A stretch of DNA of 64,000 nt from Xiphias gladius (Eukaryota > Chordata > Actinopteri > Istiophoriformes > Xiphiidae): assembly GCF_016859285.1 (NCBI RefSeq), contig NC_053409.1, positions 24,151,476 through 24,215,475 of the forward strand, written 5' to 3'. Of this stretch, positions 12,155 to 25,100 are shown piece after piece; position 1 is the stretch's first letter; each line of letters opens with the position of its first letter. A model generated the notes under the pieces. That model was not told the DNA's origin. It saw only the letters and a program-made list of their open reading frames with translations, and did no database searches. Both the position numbers and the translations under genes were made by a program.

Positions 12155-13350
12155 TTGACGCTTGATGGAAGTTTGCCTTCAACACATTCTAGCGACGCTC
12201 TTCTGACAACACGGGAGCAGCACAGGAACTGTTCATCACCACAAACTTTGCCTCCACTTCCCGTTTCCTCTGTCCAGTCCAGGTTTTAGTTGAACCGCTG
12301 GACCCAGGTAAATAGCGTACCTAATACAGATATGGGCTTCGAGAGCTTAACGTCGCAGACTCGGAAGTATAGGTCGGCTCGGGTCCGCCGGTTCAAAGCA
12401 ACTGAGACCTGACCCGGGAACCGAAGTGGCCAGGTCCAGGAACTACGCTCGGTCCAATCAGGTTGGATGGGATCTTGTTGTATTGCTGTGGGTCTCTGCT
12501 GTAATTTTTGAGGCAGATGGAAAGTGTGAACCGCTGAGCAGTAACCCAAGCCGTCGTTTACGCCTGCATATGTGAAAATATTGCAATGAATAGGCTGATT
12601 GTTATTACATTTATTCCTCCAAAGGTGATGACCTCTTTGTTTTCTGTGACCACCATGTCTTGTCCTTTTTAGGACAATCACCTGAAAACTGTAAGTAACG
12701 GTTCACCCCCCCCCCAACAGCCCCGGTCCTTTTGGCATCAAACCCCCGACAATGGCAATGGTTCTTTCGTGCCATGGACACTCTCTCATCGTGGAGCATC
12801 GTGAAAACAGGGTTTCATTTATTTACTCTTGCTCAGATGGGATCAGAGCGCTGGGCCTCACGGTTTCAGCCTCCTGTTCCCTCTCCTGTTTCTCACTTCA
12901 GGCTTGATCCAACGGGGAAGTCGCACTGATCCATTCCGTATTCTTCCGTTCATCACGATGTAATGTCATCACAATAAGGACACAAAGCTTGGCTTAATAT
13001 TGAGATGATCACAGTTTTGCCAGGTCACTTTTTAATTGTATTTGTCCTGTAATTTTATCAGATTTGCTAAACTGAAGAACTTTTCTGGATTCTTATTGTT
13101 ATGCGGGTCAGTGTTGGCCACATTGCATTCACATTATCTTACGGTAAGATGACGTTCATTTAGAGTTTATCGATTATTTAATTTCTTTGTTTTTGTGTGT
13201 ATTTCATCTTTGTGATATAAGTGTATATATAAAGCATTTTTTGTGATGTGACGAATGTAGAGGCCTAGAGGCCTAAAAAGATAAAACTATACAGTGTTCC
13301 AGAAAAATTGAACTCTCTGAAGAAAAGTCCATGAAATAATCTGAATTTTG
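12155..13350. other. No gene recognised
   Basis: Small open frames occur but without splice-bounded coding structure or family resemblance. Confidence 0.45.
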
Positions 13351-13359
13351 TTCCGTCTA

Positions 13360-13460
13360 CTCCGGTAATGGTGTGGCGACCCCTTGGATTAATCTGAAGA
13401 CCCCTTGGCGAGGTTCCGACCCCTAGCTTGGGGTCCGCTCTTTATACCGCCGATCTGCTC
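13360..13460 (+). repeat. Teleost interspersed repeat fragment (GACCCCTTGG type)
   Basis: It contains GACCCCTTGGATTAATCTGA, AGACCCCTTGGCGAGG and CCGACCCCTAGCTTGGGGTC. This is a recurring non-coding fish repeat that I recognise by its phrases only. Confidence 0.45.
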
Positions 13461-13464
13461 TCCT

Positions 13465-15290
13465 AATTGAGATGGAAACCCTGATAGAAAATCTGCAAAG
13501 ACAATCCCCGACTTCTTATTTTCTCGTTGATTTCGCGCATTTGTCCTGTTCCCCGGAAGCAGTGCTGGGTGTTTACGTCGTATTGTACTTTTGCTCTGCG
13601 TAGGACTTACAGTCCAGTCTTACGACGTCGGGAAATCTTCACGGAGAGAGAGAAAAAAAAAAGTTTCCTCACTTCCTATAACCCAGTTTTCATAAATCCT
13701 CCTGTTCACCATATCTTCTCTACATGTTCTCTTTCCTCTACTTAACTTTCCTCTCATACTCTCTTTTCATCTCACTCCTTCCCTTTCCTCCTACCCTGCC
13801 CTTTTCTCTGTCAGTCTCCCTTTCTCTGAAGCTCGTCTTCTCCGTGGATCTGTCCTTATCTCTGTCTCTTTCTTACTCTCTCTCCCACTTTTTCCCCCAA
13901 AACCCATTTTCATAAAAACCATCTCTGACAGCACAAGTTTAAAAATTCACCTCACCTGCTTTTTGTTCTTTCTTGTTTCCCTGCTCTCCCCTGAGCTCAG
14001 GAAACTGAAAAGCAGAATGAGTCACGGAGCAGAAATCCAACTAGAAAGATAAAGAAACAGACAAAAAAAAAAAAGATCACTCGGCTTTCACTCTGCTTGT
14101 GTAGCTGACACTCTCTTGCCATCTGCCTGTTGACTTTTCCTTTCATTTTGTTCTTGAATATTTTATTTTTTGCTCCGTAACACTCAGGGTTTGGTTTCGG
14201 AAACATAGTAGCTTTCAGGTAAAATTCACCCTGCTGCGTCTCAGGTAGGCGCCTCGAAAAACAACCAAATACACCAACTGTCTGATGGGTTCCGCTTTTT
14301 CTGTTATGGCCACAGCAAACTTTCAAAGGGGGTAATGAAGCCTGTCATGAAATCAATCCCCTTGACTCATGATTACCTGAGCAACTGACAAAGCGTTACA
14401 CGGTACCGCAGTTTCCGGTAATAACGGAGGCAGATTTTCCGAAATCCTTATTCATTTTTGAAACGATGGGTCCTTGAATACACACGGCGGTAGAAGGGCG
14501 AGCTAGTTAAGCTAACATGATCGCTCCGTACGTTGGCTGACAGTCTCTGGCTTTTTATGTCGTTTAAGCTGAATCATCAACTGACTCATTTAAAAATAAT
14601 TAAAAAAAAAAAAAATAGAAGTGTACCAACTGATCACTGTCTATTTTTTTAACCCACAATTACCTACTATTATCACTAAAGAAATTATATAGCTTCTCTG
14701 GGAAACTTTGTAGGAGATTTTCTGGATCCGTAAAATAAAGTGTTACCAAAAGTCCTTCATCAGGATAAACCTTTGGGCTTGTAGCATTTCCTCCGATGTA
14801 GAACCCAGTGGGTTTACCTGTAAAGAAACGTGCTATAGAAATAAGATTGCCTTGCCTCGTCCACGCGGGATGGGCCAATATATGGCATGACAGGGAAATA
14901 AAAGCTAACTATGTGAAATGTTAAATCTGGGACATCACATGCTAAAAAAACGCTTATTTTTACATGTGCCTCTGGTCGGGGGGAAGATGTTCGCATGTGA
15001 TGAATAAACATGCAGGCGCTGGACGTGGTCTCATGTGGAAAAATAACACTTGAAATGTGAAAATCTGAATTTTAAATGTGTTTTCTTTTTGTAAGGTTCC
15101 AACTGCAGTTTTCATCAAAGGCTGTGGTTTGACTCGAGAGGTGGAAGAAGGAGAAAAGGACGACGGATGTGTTGGATGGACGGATAAAACAGGACTTACA
15201 CCACAGATACCAGCTCAGTAGGCTAACTCTTTCATTTCCATATACTGGATCTATAATCCGCCCAGTGTATGTCACACACAGATCCCCGTC
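13465..15290. other. No gene recognised; pyrimidine-rich tract and possible retroposon tail
   Basis: A CT-rich stretch (13,670-13,915) gives spurious Leu/Ser-rich frames. At 14,817-14,860 the sequence reads GTAAAGAAACGTGCTATAG then AATAAGATTGCCTTGCC. This resembles the 3' tail of a fish LINE or SINE, which normally ends in a ...CTATATAAATAAAATTG-like tail. Confidence 0.4.
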
Positions 15291-15354
15291 CTCACACACA
15301 CACACACACACACGTACAGTACACAGACCCAAGATGGAGCAGCTGGTCACGATG

Positions 15355-15444
15355 CCATTCATCTGGACCGGGGATGTTCACTGCTGTTTCTTTGTCCAGC
15401 CATTCATCTGGACCGGGGATGTTCACTGCTGTTTCTTTGTCCAG
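15355..15444. repeat. Perfect 45-bp tandem duplication
   Basis: Two adjacent identical copies (15355-15399 and 15400-15444), each starting CCATTCATCTGGACCGGGGA and ending TTTGTCCAG. Forty-five bases keep a reading frame, and the repeat lies in a 107-codon open frame, but that frame also reads through an AC microsatellite and shows no other coding signs. Confidence 0.95.
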
Positions 15445-15901
15445 CAGCCGGAGACAAATCCCAATGTTCCCATCAACACGCCCACAACTTAATTTAACCT
15501 CTAAAAAACGGCAAGCGGGGACGGCGCCTCAACCACGCACCGGCATCTTTTTTTGGGGGCTGAAACAAACATAGCACACGTCACCCTCTAGTGGATGAAG
15601 CGGCATGAAATCATGTTGTTTGTCTCATTACAACCAAGGCAGCACTTTGACCTGGCGTGATAAAAAAAAGAAAAAAGAAAAAAGAACTCAGGAGGAGTCA
15701 CAAGTAGACGCTGCTTTGTTTTAAGGGGTCAAAGCCTAAAGCCAGGTCCTGAATGTACCACAAGCTTCCGAGCCTCGTCAAAATTTATACAATTTGTCTC
15801 ATAATTTGTTATTAGTTGTTTTCATTCTTTCATTATTGCCCTGCGGGTTGTTCTGTCACCTGCCTTGCAACCTTATTATCAAGACTGACCTGTGTAGATT
15901 A

Positions 15902-16930
15902 CAGTGGTGGAAAGTTACTAAGTACATTTACCCCAGTACTTTAGACTTTTGAGGTACTTGTACATTTCATAAATACTTATTGGCACTGTAAACCTCTACT
16001 CCACTGCATTTCAGAGGGAAATATCGTACTTTTTACCACACTACATTTATCTGACATATATATCTACTGACTTACAGATTGTGCGTTAAAAACATACAAC
16101 AGATCGCTAAAGACTGAACCAGTGACTCGCAGCTGTTTGGGCTTTTGGCCCTTATCAACATCAGCGCCTGGAGGGGTGGGGGCTGGTCATGTTTCAGGTG
16201 AGAGCCAATATTTCATTCATTCGCTGAGCCTCTATTGATACAGGGCGGCCCAGAGAGAGTCGTTTATTTTGTTTTCGCATGGCTGTCTTGTCTACACAGG
16301 ACAAGAAAAGAATAAGGCAGAAATACCATACTTTACATTACAAGTTGAAGCGTTGAAAACACTACTTTAGTACAAATTCAGAAGTTATCTGCAAAATGTA
16401 CGTAAAGTATCCAAAGTAAAAGCAACAGTAAGCAGAGGAATGTGCAAACTGCTCAAGGTGGCGCTAGTTTCAACTACTCTATATACAGTTTGGTAGTTTA
16501 ACCGAGGGGTTCCCAAACTAAGGGTTGGGCCCCCTCAAAGGGTCACAGCATAAAACCCGAGGCATCACGAGGCCGCGACTAGATACTGATTTTTGTAAGG
16601 AGGTGCAAGCCAAAAAGGTCTGGAAGTACTTAATCAGTCTTTAATAATGCCTTGCATTTTATAAGATTATCATATGTTTTTATGTCAGATCTTAATATGG
16701 AAAGTAACCTGTAACTACACCTGTCAAATCAATGTTGTGGAATAAAAAAACTACAGTAGTTCTGTCTAAAAAGGAGTGAAGTTAAAGTATAAATGCTCAA
16801 TACTCAAGTACAGTTACCTTGAAACTGTACTAAAGTACGGTAGTTGAGTCAACGTACTTCTGTACTATTGCAAGAGCTTTTACTTGTAATGAAGCCCTGG
16901 TACTTCTACTAAAGTATCTGAGGACCACTG
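15902..16930. mobile_element. hAT-like non-autonomous element (CAGTGGT...ACCACTG)
   Basis: The left end starts CAGTGGTGGAAAGTTACTAA; the right end closes GAGGACCACTG, giving an inverted CAGTGGT terminus. The interior has the AAGTACATTTACC, GAGGTACTTGTAC and AAATATCGTACTTTTTAC phrases of an abundant fish repeat. The flanking 8-mers GTAGATTA and CTAAATTA match at 6 of 8 positions, as expected for a decayed hAT-type target duplication. At 16,490-16,600 another repeat seems nested (GGGGTTCCCAAACTAAGGG). No transposase is left. Confidence 0.7.
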
Positions 16931-17137
16931 CTAAATTATCACATCTATTAATCTGTGACTTATAACCTTGACTCAGGAGTTTACAGGGGGAACTTAAAGG
17001 CGGCACAGTCGCATACTTTAACGCCACATTCCAGGTTATTAAAAAAAAAAAAAAAGAAAAAAGAAAAGAAAAATCTACCTGTAAACCGACCAGGGTTTGT
17101 AAAAAACCAAAAAACAAGTAGAAAGATGATTAAAACT

Positions 17138-17170
17138 CCTTATAAAGACCAGTCTGCACTCTCCCCCTGC
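17138..17170 (+). promoter_or_regulatory. exoc3l4: Possible core promoter of exoc3l4
   Basis: A TATAAAG box at 17141-17147 lies about 350 bp before a good splice donor at 17489. GAAAGTGAAA at 17424-17433, preceded by another GAAA at 17420, matches the GAAANNGAAA interferon-response core. Position and motifs make it a candidate only; no transcription start is visible from sequence. Confidence 0.3.
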
Positions 17171-17171
17171 T

Positions 17172-17488
17172 GTGACCAACACTCCTTCAGTTTATAGCCG
17201 TCTAATCATTAACTCATCCCTCTTAGTTTTTCAGACACTGATCACAGCAGGGGCAGGAGGGTGTTCTCGGCTTTGTCCTTGGCCCAGGAAAAGCCGGCTG
17301 CTCTGCTTTTCTCCAGTTTCTCACCGCTTGCTCTTTAACCCCCATTTGCATTTCCTCTGACACGGGCACCCACTGCTCACGGCAAGTCCTCCTCCAAAGC
17401 AGCCTTACCTTTTCACGGGGAAAGAAAGTGAAAGCAGGCAGAGTGGAGGTAGGGAAAGGGCACGGAGGGAACGGGCAGCGCTGCGCAG
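17172..17488 (+). other. exoc3l4: Candidate non-coding first exon of exoc3l4
   Basis: GC-richer than its surroundings and ends GCGCTGCGCAG before donor GTGAGG at 17489. The first coding exon starts after an acceptor at 19124, leaving 24 nt of 5' UTR there, so an upstream non-coding exon is needed. The start is a guess from the TATA-like box. Confidence 0.35.
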
Positions 17489-19124
17489 GTGAGGAGACAC
17501 TTTTTATTTTTCGATGTGACTCTATAAGGTAGTGTACAGTTAGTGTGCTTCGGTTAAGTATTTATCTCTGCAGTCAAACAGAGAGATTGCATACAGAGGG
17601 TTTTACTTTAAACATGGTGACACGTTTCTGTTGATCAGTGACAGTCTGGTAAAACAATGCTACTCTGTAAGTCCTGTAAATATCAGGGTGTTTGTTGTTT
17701 ATTTTATACGAAAACTTTAATTTGCTGATTCTGAGCCGTTTTAAAGGTAAAAAGTTGTTGGACGTAATCCTTGACCTGACAAGCCTCTATAATATGATAT
17801 GATATGACATAATGTTGTAGTTTTGGTTATTTAGGTTGACAGTGAGATCGTGTCACATCAATATAATCCCGGGAGGGTTTTTCCCTGTTGTTCCGTGTTG
17901 CATAATGACTTCCCTACAGGGGGGAAAACTTTTCCGGGGCCCATTATTTTATTGTCGTTGTCCTGGCTAATAATGATTAATTTTAGTTTTATGTCTTAAT
18001 ATTGCCTCAATATTGAGAAAAATGGGAAACTGTGCAGGAAATAAAAGGAACTTTTTCTTGCGTGGCCTTGAACTTTTTCATGCTGCATATAGGCTAAAAA
18101 GATTTAGGCTTCGGCTTTCATCTTCTATTTTCCTTTTCTTACAAAAACTGAAGAAAACAAATATAACTTGAAGTCAACGGCAAAATATCCCTAAGAATTC
18201 AGGTGGAAAGTATGACTGACTGAGGAAACTAAGAGTTTAGTTTTTAATAACTTCCTTGTTTGCTTTTTTGCAAATAAAGATCCTTGTTTTATTGATATTT
18301 AACAGACCCGTCTGTCCTTCTTCCTGCCTTTGCTTAAAGGATCAAATTAACAAATGAATTTTATTGCATCCAAGTAAATAACACGTGTATTTGAATTGTA
18401 GTTGCACCGTTAACTACTGTTGTGGAGGATACTGAAAGTAAAAAGCTGCTTTCACTGAACTGCCCACACGCAGAAGCTTTCCCTGACTTGAGAGACATTC
18501 AATACTCAGTAATCAAACCGAAGCATCTATGTGACTAGCTACCAGCAGGCCGGTGCGCATAAATGAAAAATATTGCCTGACCGAATCAAAACTTTTTTTA
18601 TACGAGGGTCAGTCAAATTCATTTTTGCCGGAGTGAAATGTTTACGTGGATAGTAGTTAGTTTCAACAAGAGGTAAAATCAGCAACCGCCTCATGTTTAG
18701 ACATCAACTCCTCTCTTCTCTTATCTGCTTTGTGGGAGACGGACAGTCAGAGGGCGCGGTGTAGAGAGAATTTTAAGTAAGAAAATCAACCTGAAGTGAG
18801 TTGTGTGTGTGTGGGGGGGGGCATGTTCCCCTACCCCAGGTGGAAATCATGCCCTGGAGTCCTGGAGCACAGAATGCACTTGCTGTTTCAACAGATTCCC
18901 ATTTTCATTTACGTCCACAGCTCTTTACACCGTGTTGTCAAGAACTGCTCGGGCAGGTTGACTGTTATCTGTCAACAAAAAACTGATCCACCTGACTGGA
19001 GACACAGTAACTAAAAACACACCTTAACTGCTGTTTCACACACACTCCTATTAGAGCTGAGTGCAGGCAGACATTTCCTTTGTTGGCCTCAAACTTTGAT
19101 TTGATGTTTTTTTTTTCCTCACAG

Positions 19125-22100
19125 TTGGATGTTATTTAACGGGAGGAGATGTCAGAAATGATGGACAAGTCTGCTGAAAGCTCAGAGGGGTCCCCCAAGA
19201 GCAACGAGAAGAGGCTGAGCAACGGTGGCGAGAAGGAGAGGGTGGGCATGCTGCAGTCGTTCAGAAGGAGCGTCCGACGCCCTCTTCTATCTGGGGGCAA
19301 GGGGTCAAAGGTCAAACCCAAAGCAGACACACCCGGCATGGAGTCGGGATCACAGCCGCCTCCCTCACCCAGTGAGTAGAATCATGGTTGTCGTTAAATC
19401 TGCCGTGACATGGGATCTGTAGAACAGCTACAGCCACATGGTCTCTCAAGGTCAGAGGAAGAGGAAACACAGGGTGAGATTTGGCGTTTCCTAGCGTGAC
19501 CAGCTTATCTGGCCGAGAAGTCACCAGAAGCTGTTTGGTACACATTTACAGCCGCTTCGGAAAGTATTCAGGCCCCTTCACTTTCTGTTGCGCTGAAGAT
19601 TTAATTTTGAAATTTTGATCAAATCTCCACTCAATAACCCATAATGGCAAAGTGAAGACGTGTTTTTTCGAAACATTTTTTTAGACCCTTGAGAACATTT
19701 GTGCAGAACTCGATTGGAGTCCACCTGTGGCAAATTGAATTGATCTGGCATAGTTTTAGAAGGGACATGCCTGTTTTTATGAGGTCCCGCAATTCACACT
19801 GCGCGTCAGCACAAAAACCAAGCCTTGAAGTCCAAGGAACTCTCTGTAGACCTCTGTTATAAAATTGTGGTGAGGCACGAATCAGGGAAAGGGTACAAGG
19901 TGACAAAAGAGACACAAAAATTGAACCCTTTGGGCAGAACTCCAAAAACTACGTCTGGCCAACAGCAGGCTCTGCTCGTGGCTAAACCTTCCTCAGGGTG
20001 ACGCACGGTGGTGGCAGCAGCATCATTGCCAAGACAACACTCGAGTGGCTCTGTGACAAGTCTCTGACTGTGCTTGTGGGGCCCAGCCAAAGCCCAGACG
20101 TAAAGCCGCCAGAACATCTGTGGAGAGACCTGAAGGTGGCAGTTCACAGACGCCGCCCGTCCAATCTGACGGAGCTTGGGAGGATCTGCCAGGGGAAAAT
20201 GGGATAAACTGCCCAAATCCAGTTGTGCAAAGCTTGTAGAGACTTACCCAAGAAGACTTGATACTGTAACTACTGCAAAAGGTGCTTCTACAAAAAGTTC
20301 TAAATTAAGGGTCTAAATGCTTTTGTAAATGAGAGATTTCAGTTCCTTTTACTTTAAAGTCCGGAATAAGGAGAGAGTAGTCTCAGCACCTGCAACCTCT
20401 GTGAGAATTTAACTTCTAACCAACTGAGCTGATCTTATCAAACACCTGTCTACCTGCCTAGCTGAACGTGCTTTGCCCCAACCTGCCCCCTGTAATTCTC
20501 GTTAAATTTGTAATTTGACGCCTCGAACACTCACCAGAGAATGCATGTGAACTTGTTTCACTCAGCTGTGGGTGATACTGTCTGTGTAGGTGGAGAGAGC
20601 AATAATGTGGGAACATCGTGCAGAAAGACAAGAGAGCAGAGAAAAAGGCAGGCATCGTTACTCTTCACTAAAAAACAAAGCCCCAGTTCCTGCTGTGGCT
20701 GTAGAAATGTGACTTTATGTGGCCTCTATAGTAGATTTTATTTGGATGCAAAAGTTTGATCCTTAGGGTCTCACACTCCGTAACGGCAGCTAGAAAAAAT
20801 CTGAAGGTAATCTGCTTCGGGGGATAACTGCTGGATGCAGAAGAAGTAGAAAAACACACAAAATAGATGCAGGAGAGCTGTGAACACTGCCAGCAGCTAT
20901 TTTTTTTGTGTGTGTGTTAGGGTGGATTTTACCTTTAAGGCAGCGACACAAGGCTTTGACACATGGCTGTACATGAGGAAAACCTCACAACATGCACAGT
21001 GTTTATTTGCAAGTCCTAACATTTCCAAATTTCCTCGGCATTCAGCAAGGTTGCATTTAGTTGTACACGTGGGGTCATTTTATTTAGCGTAAGTCCTGTG
21101 GGTACTTTCAGTCATTTTTCTAAGGACAGGCTGGTGACTTTCACTTTTTATTCTGGAGCTAAGCCACAATAACCTGTGTGTTTTCATCGAGATTTAATCT
21201 TTGCATTCCTCAGTGGGTTTAGTTTTAGGTCACAGTGAGAACGAAGTACTGCCAAACCATGCACACGTACACCCACATAAGTGTAAATATGAACCTTAAC
21301 AAAACGAAACCACATCAATTTCAAACACTAAGATTGATTTCTTTTCCTGCTGACCTGACAAAGAGCGATGTGATTGTGAAACAAGGAGCTATGCGTTCTG
21401 CTTTCATTACCAGCCTCTCCCTGCTCCTCTGACAGGTCCAAGCGCCGGCTCTCCAGTTACCTCTTCTCTGAGGAACATCGGGAGCTTCTTTCAGAAAAAA
21501 GAGGAAGACGAGACCAAGGTCACTCCACAGAAAAGCAAATCTCTTAAGCGTTCGAAGACAGGTAAAGCCATCATTTAATACCGGACAGGTTTCTCACATC
21601 AATCAGCCTCCTGGCTGCTAATAGCAAACTACTACAGACATTTGAATGGTTTTCTAGATTGTTTTAATGCACATAGCTTGTTTTTTTTTTTTTTTTACCA
21701 TTACATACACTACGTTGCCAAAGGTATGCAGGCACCCCGACAAAGTATGTGGACACTTGAACTTTACGCTCATATTTGATTGTTGAACAAATATTGGGCA
21801 TGAATCTGCCTCCACCCTTCTGGTGTCAGTCTTTCCACCAGATTTCTTTGGAAACCTGGCTACGGGGATTTTCTCCCATTCAGCCACAAGAACATTACCG
21901 ATGTTGGGAGCTAAGTCCTGGCTCGCGGTCCTGTTCGTCCCACTGGCTCTTTGTAGGCCAGATAAGTTCCTCCACACCAAGCTGGGAGAAGCATTCCTTT
22001 ATGGACCTGGGTTTTTTGTGGTCGGGGGCATTGTCATGCTGAAATAGGAAAAGGAACTGGACCTCATGGGCCCAAACCATGAAAAGCAGCCAGACCTAGA

Positions 22101-25100
22101 AGTAGAGTTCAAAAAAGAATCTGGGGAAGCTTGTACGCATACTTTCGGCCACATAGTGTATTCTGAAGGTACAACATGCAGCCTTTTTTTCTTCGCGGCA
22201 GGAGGTGTATATAGTTAGCATTGCACTGCTTTTCCTTAGTTAAAGTAGTTTCCACCTGCATGACACCTGTCTTTCAGGTATCAGCGTAAAGGCACGGTCA
22301 CGTTTGCCTTCAATTGAACAACAGTGGACGCATTCAGCCCCCAAAAAAGGACGTAATGTGATGGTTGAGATGTGGTTAGTAAATAAAGGTTGAGCAGAGA
22401 TCTCCAGTTGTAAATGGTGTGTGAAAGCAACGCTGCAGCTGGGAGTTTGGTAGTTTTATATTGTCCTCATTATGAAACACACTAGAATAATAACTCCTCT
22501 ATTTTCCAAAAGCAGTGCATCAGTGTTCCTACCTGCCGACCATGTGTGTCATGCTTGCAGTTGAACAAGCGCTGACCGAGGCTAAACTCTGAACTGCAAG
22601 TTTGCTGGAGCTGGGTGCACCCAAAAAAAGGAAACACATCCTTGAACTTGAAAGCTTCGGCTAACTGTTGTTTCCATCACTGATCCTTTTCAGGTCAGGA
22701 ACTTTGCTGTCCGCGTTGTGAAAATTTATCTTCGGCTTCACCGCAGAGCATTAAAGACAGTACAACACAGGGGTCAGGGCAGGGACACAAACAGCTCAGA
22801 GAGCAAAGGATCATAATCTGGGAAGCTTTATTCTTTATATTTAGTTCATATTTCTCACGTGGTTGCACCTGGGACTTTGCTATAGTTTTGTTAGCTATAC
22901 TTGCTAACTTTCGGCTTTCCATACCACGTGACCATGCTGAAACATAAAATACCTTTCACCAAATTCCAAAGAAGGACACAAGTGACGTCTTTGAATGTTC
23001 TTGTTTTTTTCTGACCCACAATCCAAAACCCAAAGATATTCAGTTGACAATGATATAAAAACACAGAGAAGCAGGAAATCCTCATATTTAAGAAGCTAAA
23101 ACCAATGAATGTTTCTCTGTTGGGTTTCCCTCTGAAGCATCCACAGCCAATCCTCACAGCGTAAAAAAGTGGTCTAAAATGTACGTATCTGCTCCAAGCA
23201 TCGCCGTTACCATATCGGGTAAAGCAATGAAATGAAACCTGCTGTTGCCGGTGTTGGTATAATTATAGTCATTGGCCATAGTGACCATGGAAATGGACCT
23301 TGGTCACAGCAGATGTTTTGACAGGTCATTGCATTTAAAGCGCAGGTAAAAATCGATAACAGTAATAACAGCTTTACAGAACCAACATTAATGTTTTTAA
23401 CCGTAAGCACCCGTGCTTTCGTTGCTATGGAGAGTCAGAACGTCTGCTGTGAAATGACCTGTCGTAAGTAGATTAAAACGTTAGTTAGTCCAGTTAGTCT
23501 CTGTGGTGGCCTGGTGGACAATAGTGGACACTGAGTTCACAACACAAGGCACTGTTGGCGCTGACACTAGAAATGGAGGGAAAACAAAAGCCCAGAAATC
23601 ATCCTTGGGTCAATACAAACCAACTGGTCACATATTACTGCTGCTTTCACATAAAACTGTGTGTTTTCCCATCCTCAGATCCCAACATGTCTACGTCCAG
23701 TGACCCTTTCAGAAAATCCTTCCGTCGAACCCTGAAACTCGGCACTAAGAGGGACAAGGAAAAAACCTGCAAACAGGAGCTGCTTATAACTGACACCGAA
23801 GTCTCATGTGAGGAGAAGAAGGAGGGGAGAGAGGAGGAGGACGAGGCGGAGTTGGCGGAGATCGAGGAGATGTACACACTGCCAGAAATACCCCACACAC
23901 CACTGTCAGGTATAGTCTCTCCCACAGGTTTTTAATGTCTTATTTATCCCAGGAGGGTTTGCTGTCTTGTCTCGCTCAAAGGCACCTTGGCGGTAGTTAC
24001 TGTCGGTGAAATGACCACTAAACGGCCACAGAGAGGCGCAAAACGACCAATTGTGTAGGAAACGTTATCCATTTGTCCTTCAGTTTGCAACCAATGGGCT
24101 GTCAACCTTGTAAATGTTTAAAGACACTCGTAGCTGCAAGTTACGAATGCAACCTTTTTTTTCATAATGTTCCTAAACACCTTCCTGTCTCCTTCTCTGT
24201 CTTTACATTCAACTTGCGCTTCTTTATCTTTCTCTGTTTTGGCAACAGAGGCCGCCAGTGATAGGAATCTTATTCCTGGTGTGAATACACAGGGGTTCGG
24301 TTTGTCTGCATACACTGACGCCACCCTCTGACGTGTCTTACATCCTGTCTCAAAGCAGAGTCGCTGGTCAGTCAGGAGGGATTTCCTCACATTTTTAAGA
24401 ATTGGGACAGTTTTCCCGCTGTTCTTCCTCTTCAGGGAGTGTATGAATAAAAGGGGGAGGGTAACATTTTTTCTTTACCCATCTTTACATTTTATTTCAG
24501 CCTTACCTTTTGAGACATTGCATGATAAAGAAACCAAGTACTTACATCAAAAAGATGTAAATATAATAGAACAGTTACTGTCTGTACAAGTTTCCCCTCA
24601 TTTATGTATTCATTTGTTAGATTATTTATATATTTTCACGTTATTTATTTCTTCATAAATTTCATATGATGTCACTTTTGGGTCCCGACAAGGACGTATA
24701 AAACCACTGCCAACATGTAAACACGTGCAACCGGCCACATGACTGCTATATACACTATACATAGTAAAAGCTTATGCTCCTCTGGCACCCTCAGAGATAT
24801 CTTGGTATCTGGCTTGGGTCTACCATGACACCCCATGGTAATGTCTGAGGTACCTTGGTACTACTGTATCATTACTGCGGTGCACCACAGTGCTGACGCG
24901 CCCACGTCGGGACGCGCTGCTTCACTGTAACACTCGAGCCGTGTGTGTTTGCACTCCATTTTTGCACGTTTAGATACCGTAGTAAGAACTGTTAAATTTA
25001 CGCCCAAACATCTAAACATAACAGAAAATGACTGCAGGTTAGACTGTGATTCGCTACTTTCTGCTACCTCTGCATCTCTTCCAGTCACACTCGGTGGTTT

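Noticed and set aside
9587-12185. Frames of about 60-147 codons through CA/GT tracts
   Set aside because: They consist largely of His-Thr or Cys-Val dipeptides from microsatellites.
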